Shown here piece after piece: positions 5,102 through 5,167 of a DNA stretch of 5,167 nucleotides. A program made the position numbers and the translations under genes. A model generated the notes under the pieces. That model ran no database searches, had not been told where the DNA came from, and saw nothing but the letters and a program-made list of their open reading frames with translations. Source of the DNA: Christensenella sp. UBA7707 (lineage in GTDB: Bacteria; Bacillota; Clostridia; Christensenellales; CAG-138); contig DLFZ01000009.1 of NCBI GenBank assembly GCA_002482435.1, positions 1,734-6,900 of the forward strand, read 5' to 3'. Numbering within the stretch: the stretch's first letter is position 1; each line of letters starts with the position of its first letter.

Positions 5102-5167
5102 TTATTTCTGCTCGTTCTTGCAGGTCTGGTTGGCGACCGTGCAGGAGGTTTTGCAGGCGGACTGGCA
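5102..5167 (-). CDS. scfA: SCIFF six-cysteine RiPP precursor peptide, C-terminal fragment
   Basis: Only the last 21 codons and the TAA stop are inside the window. They encode CQSACKTSCTVANQTCKNEQ followed by Lys, which matches the conserved C-terminal half of SCIFF (six cysteines in forty-five residues), whose core typically runs CQTSCQSACKTSCTVANQ. Four cysteines are visible, at fragment positions 1, 5, 9 and 16; the other two and the leader lie beyond the right edge. SCIFF is the substrate of the radical SAM maturase encoded next (scfB). In a studied homologue the thioether joins the Cys and the Thr of a CKTSCT segment, which here is Cys5 and Thr10, both present. The biological role of the mature peptide is unknown to me. 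The fragment is too short for standard gene callers, but the motif match and its neighbour make it firm. Confidence 0.95.
   Translation of the reverse strand, partial: CQSACKTSCTVANQTCKNEQK

Overview
The window reads as one chromosomal block of a moderately GC-rich member of class Clostridia. The strongest taxonomic clue is the SCIFF ribosomal peptide with its radical SAM maturase (scfA/scfB), a pair that as far as I know is almost confined to and nearly universal in Clostridia. Strong AGGAGG-type ribosome binding sites and two TTG starts fit a Firmicute. I cannot name a genus from the sequence.

Every gene I can support is on the minus strand, so transcription runs from the right edge to the left edge. 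The order is: scfA (3' end only, 5102-5167), a 207-base spacer with an intrinsic terminator and other inverted repeats, scfB (3554-4894), recJ (1068-3524), apt (557-1078), a 347-base non-coding stretch rich in hairpins, and the start of a rel/spoT-type (p)ppGpp synthetase/hydrolase (1-209, cut by the left edge after its HD-domain His). No plus-strand gene is supported; long plus-strand open frames are shadows of these genes.

scfA and scfB form a peptide-modification module: ScfA is the cysteine-rich substrate and ScfB the enzyme that installs thioether crosslinks. The terminator between them would let the small substrate be made in excess over the enzyme. scfB and recJ are 29 bases apart and recJ overlaps apt by 11 bases, so these three look co-transcribed and partly translationally coupled. 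recJ (single-strand exonuclease), apt (adenine salvage) and rel (stringent response) form a common Firmicute neighbourhood.

The most unusual part is the apt-rel gap. It holds a possible apt terminator, a perfect 13-bp inverted repeat, a bulged 15-bp hairpin, two tandem 50-base units each containing a 13-position hairpin, and a small hairpin touching the rel Shine-Dalgarno sequence. In the two tandem hairpins the imperfect positions are G-U wobbles in the minus-strand RNA but A-C mismatches on the plus strand, which suggests that the structure matters in the rel-sense transcript. One strand of the bulged hairpin can also pair elsewhere, so a switching leader is possible. This is inference from base pairing alone.
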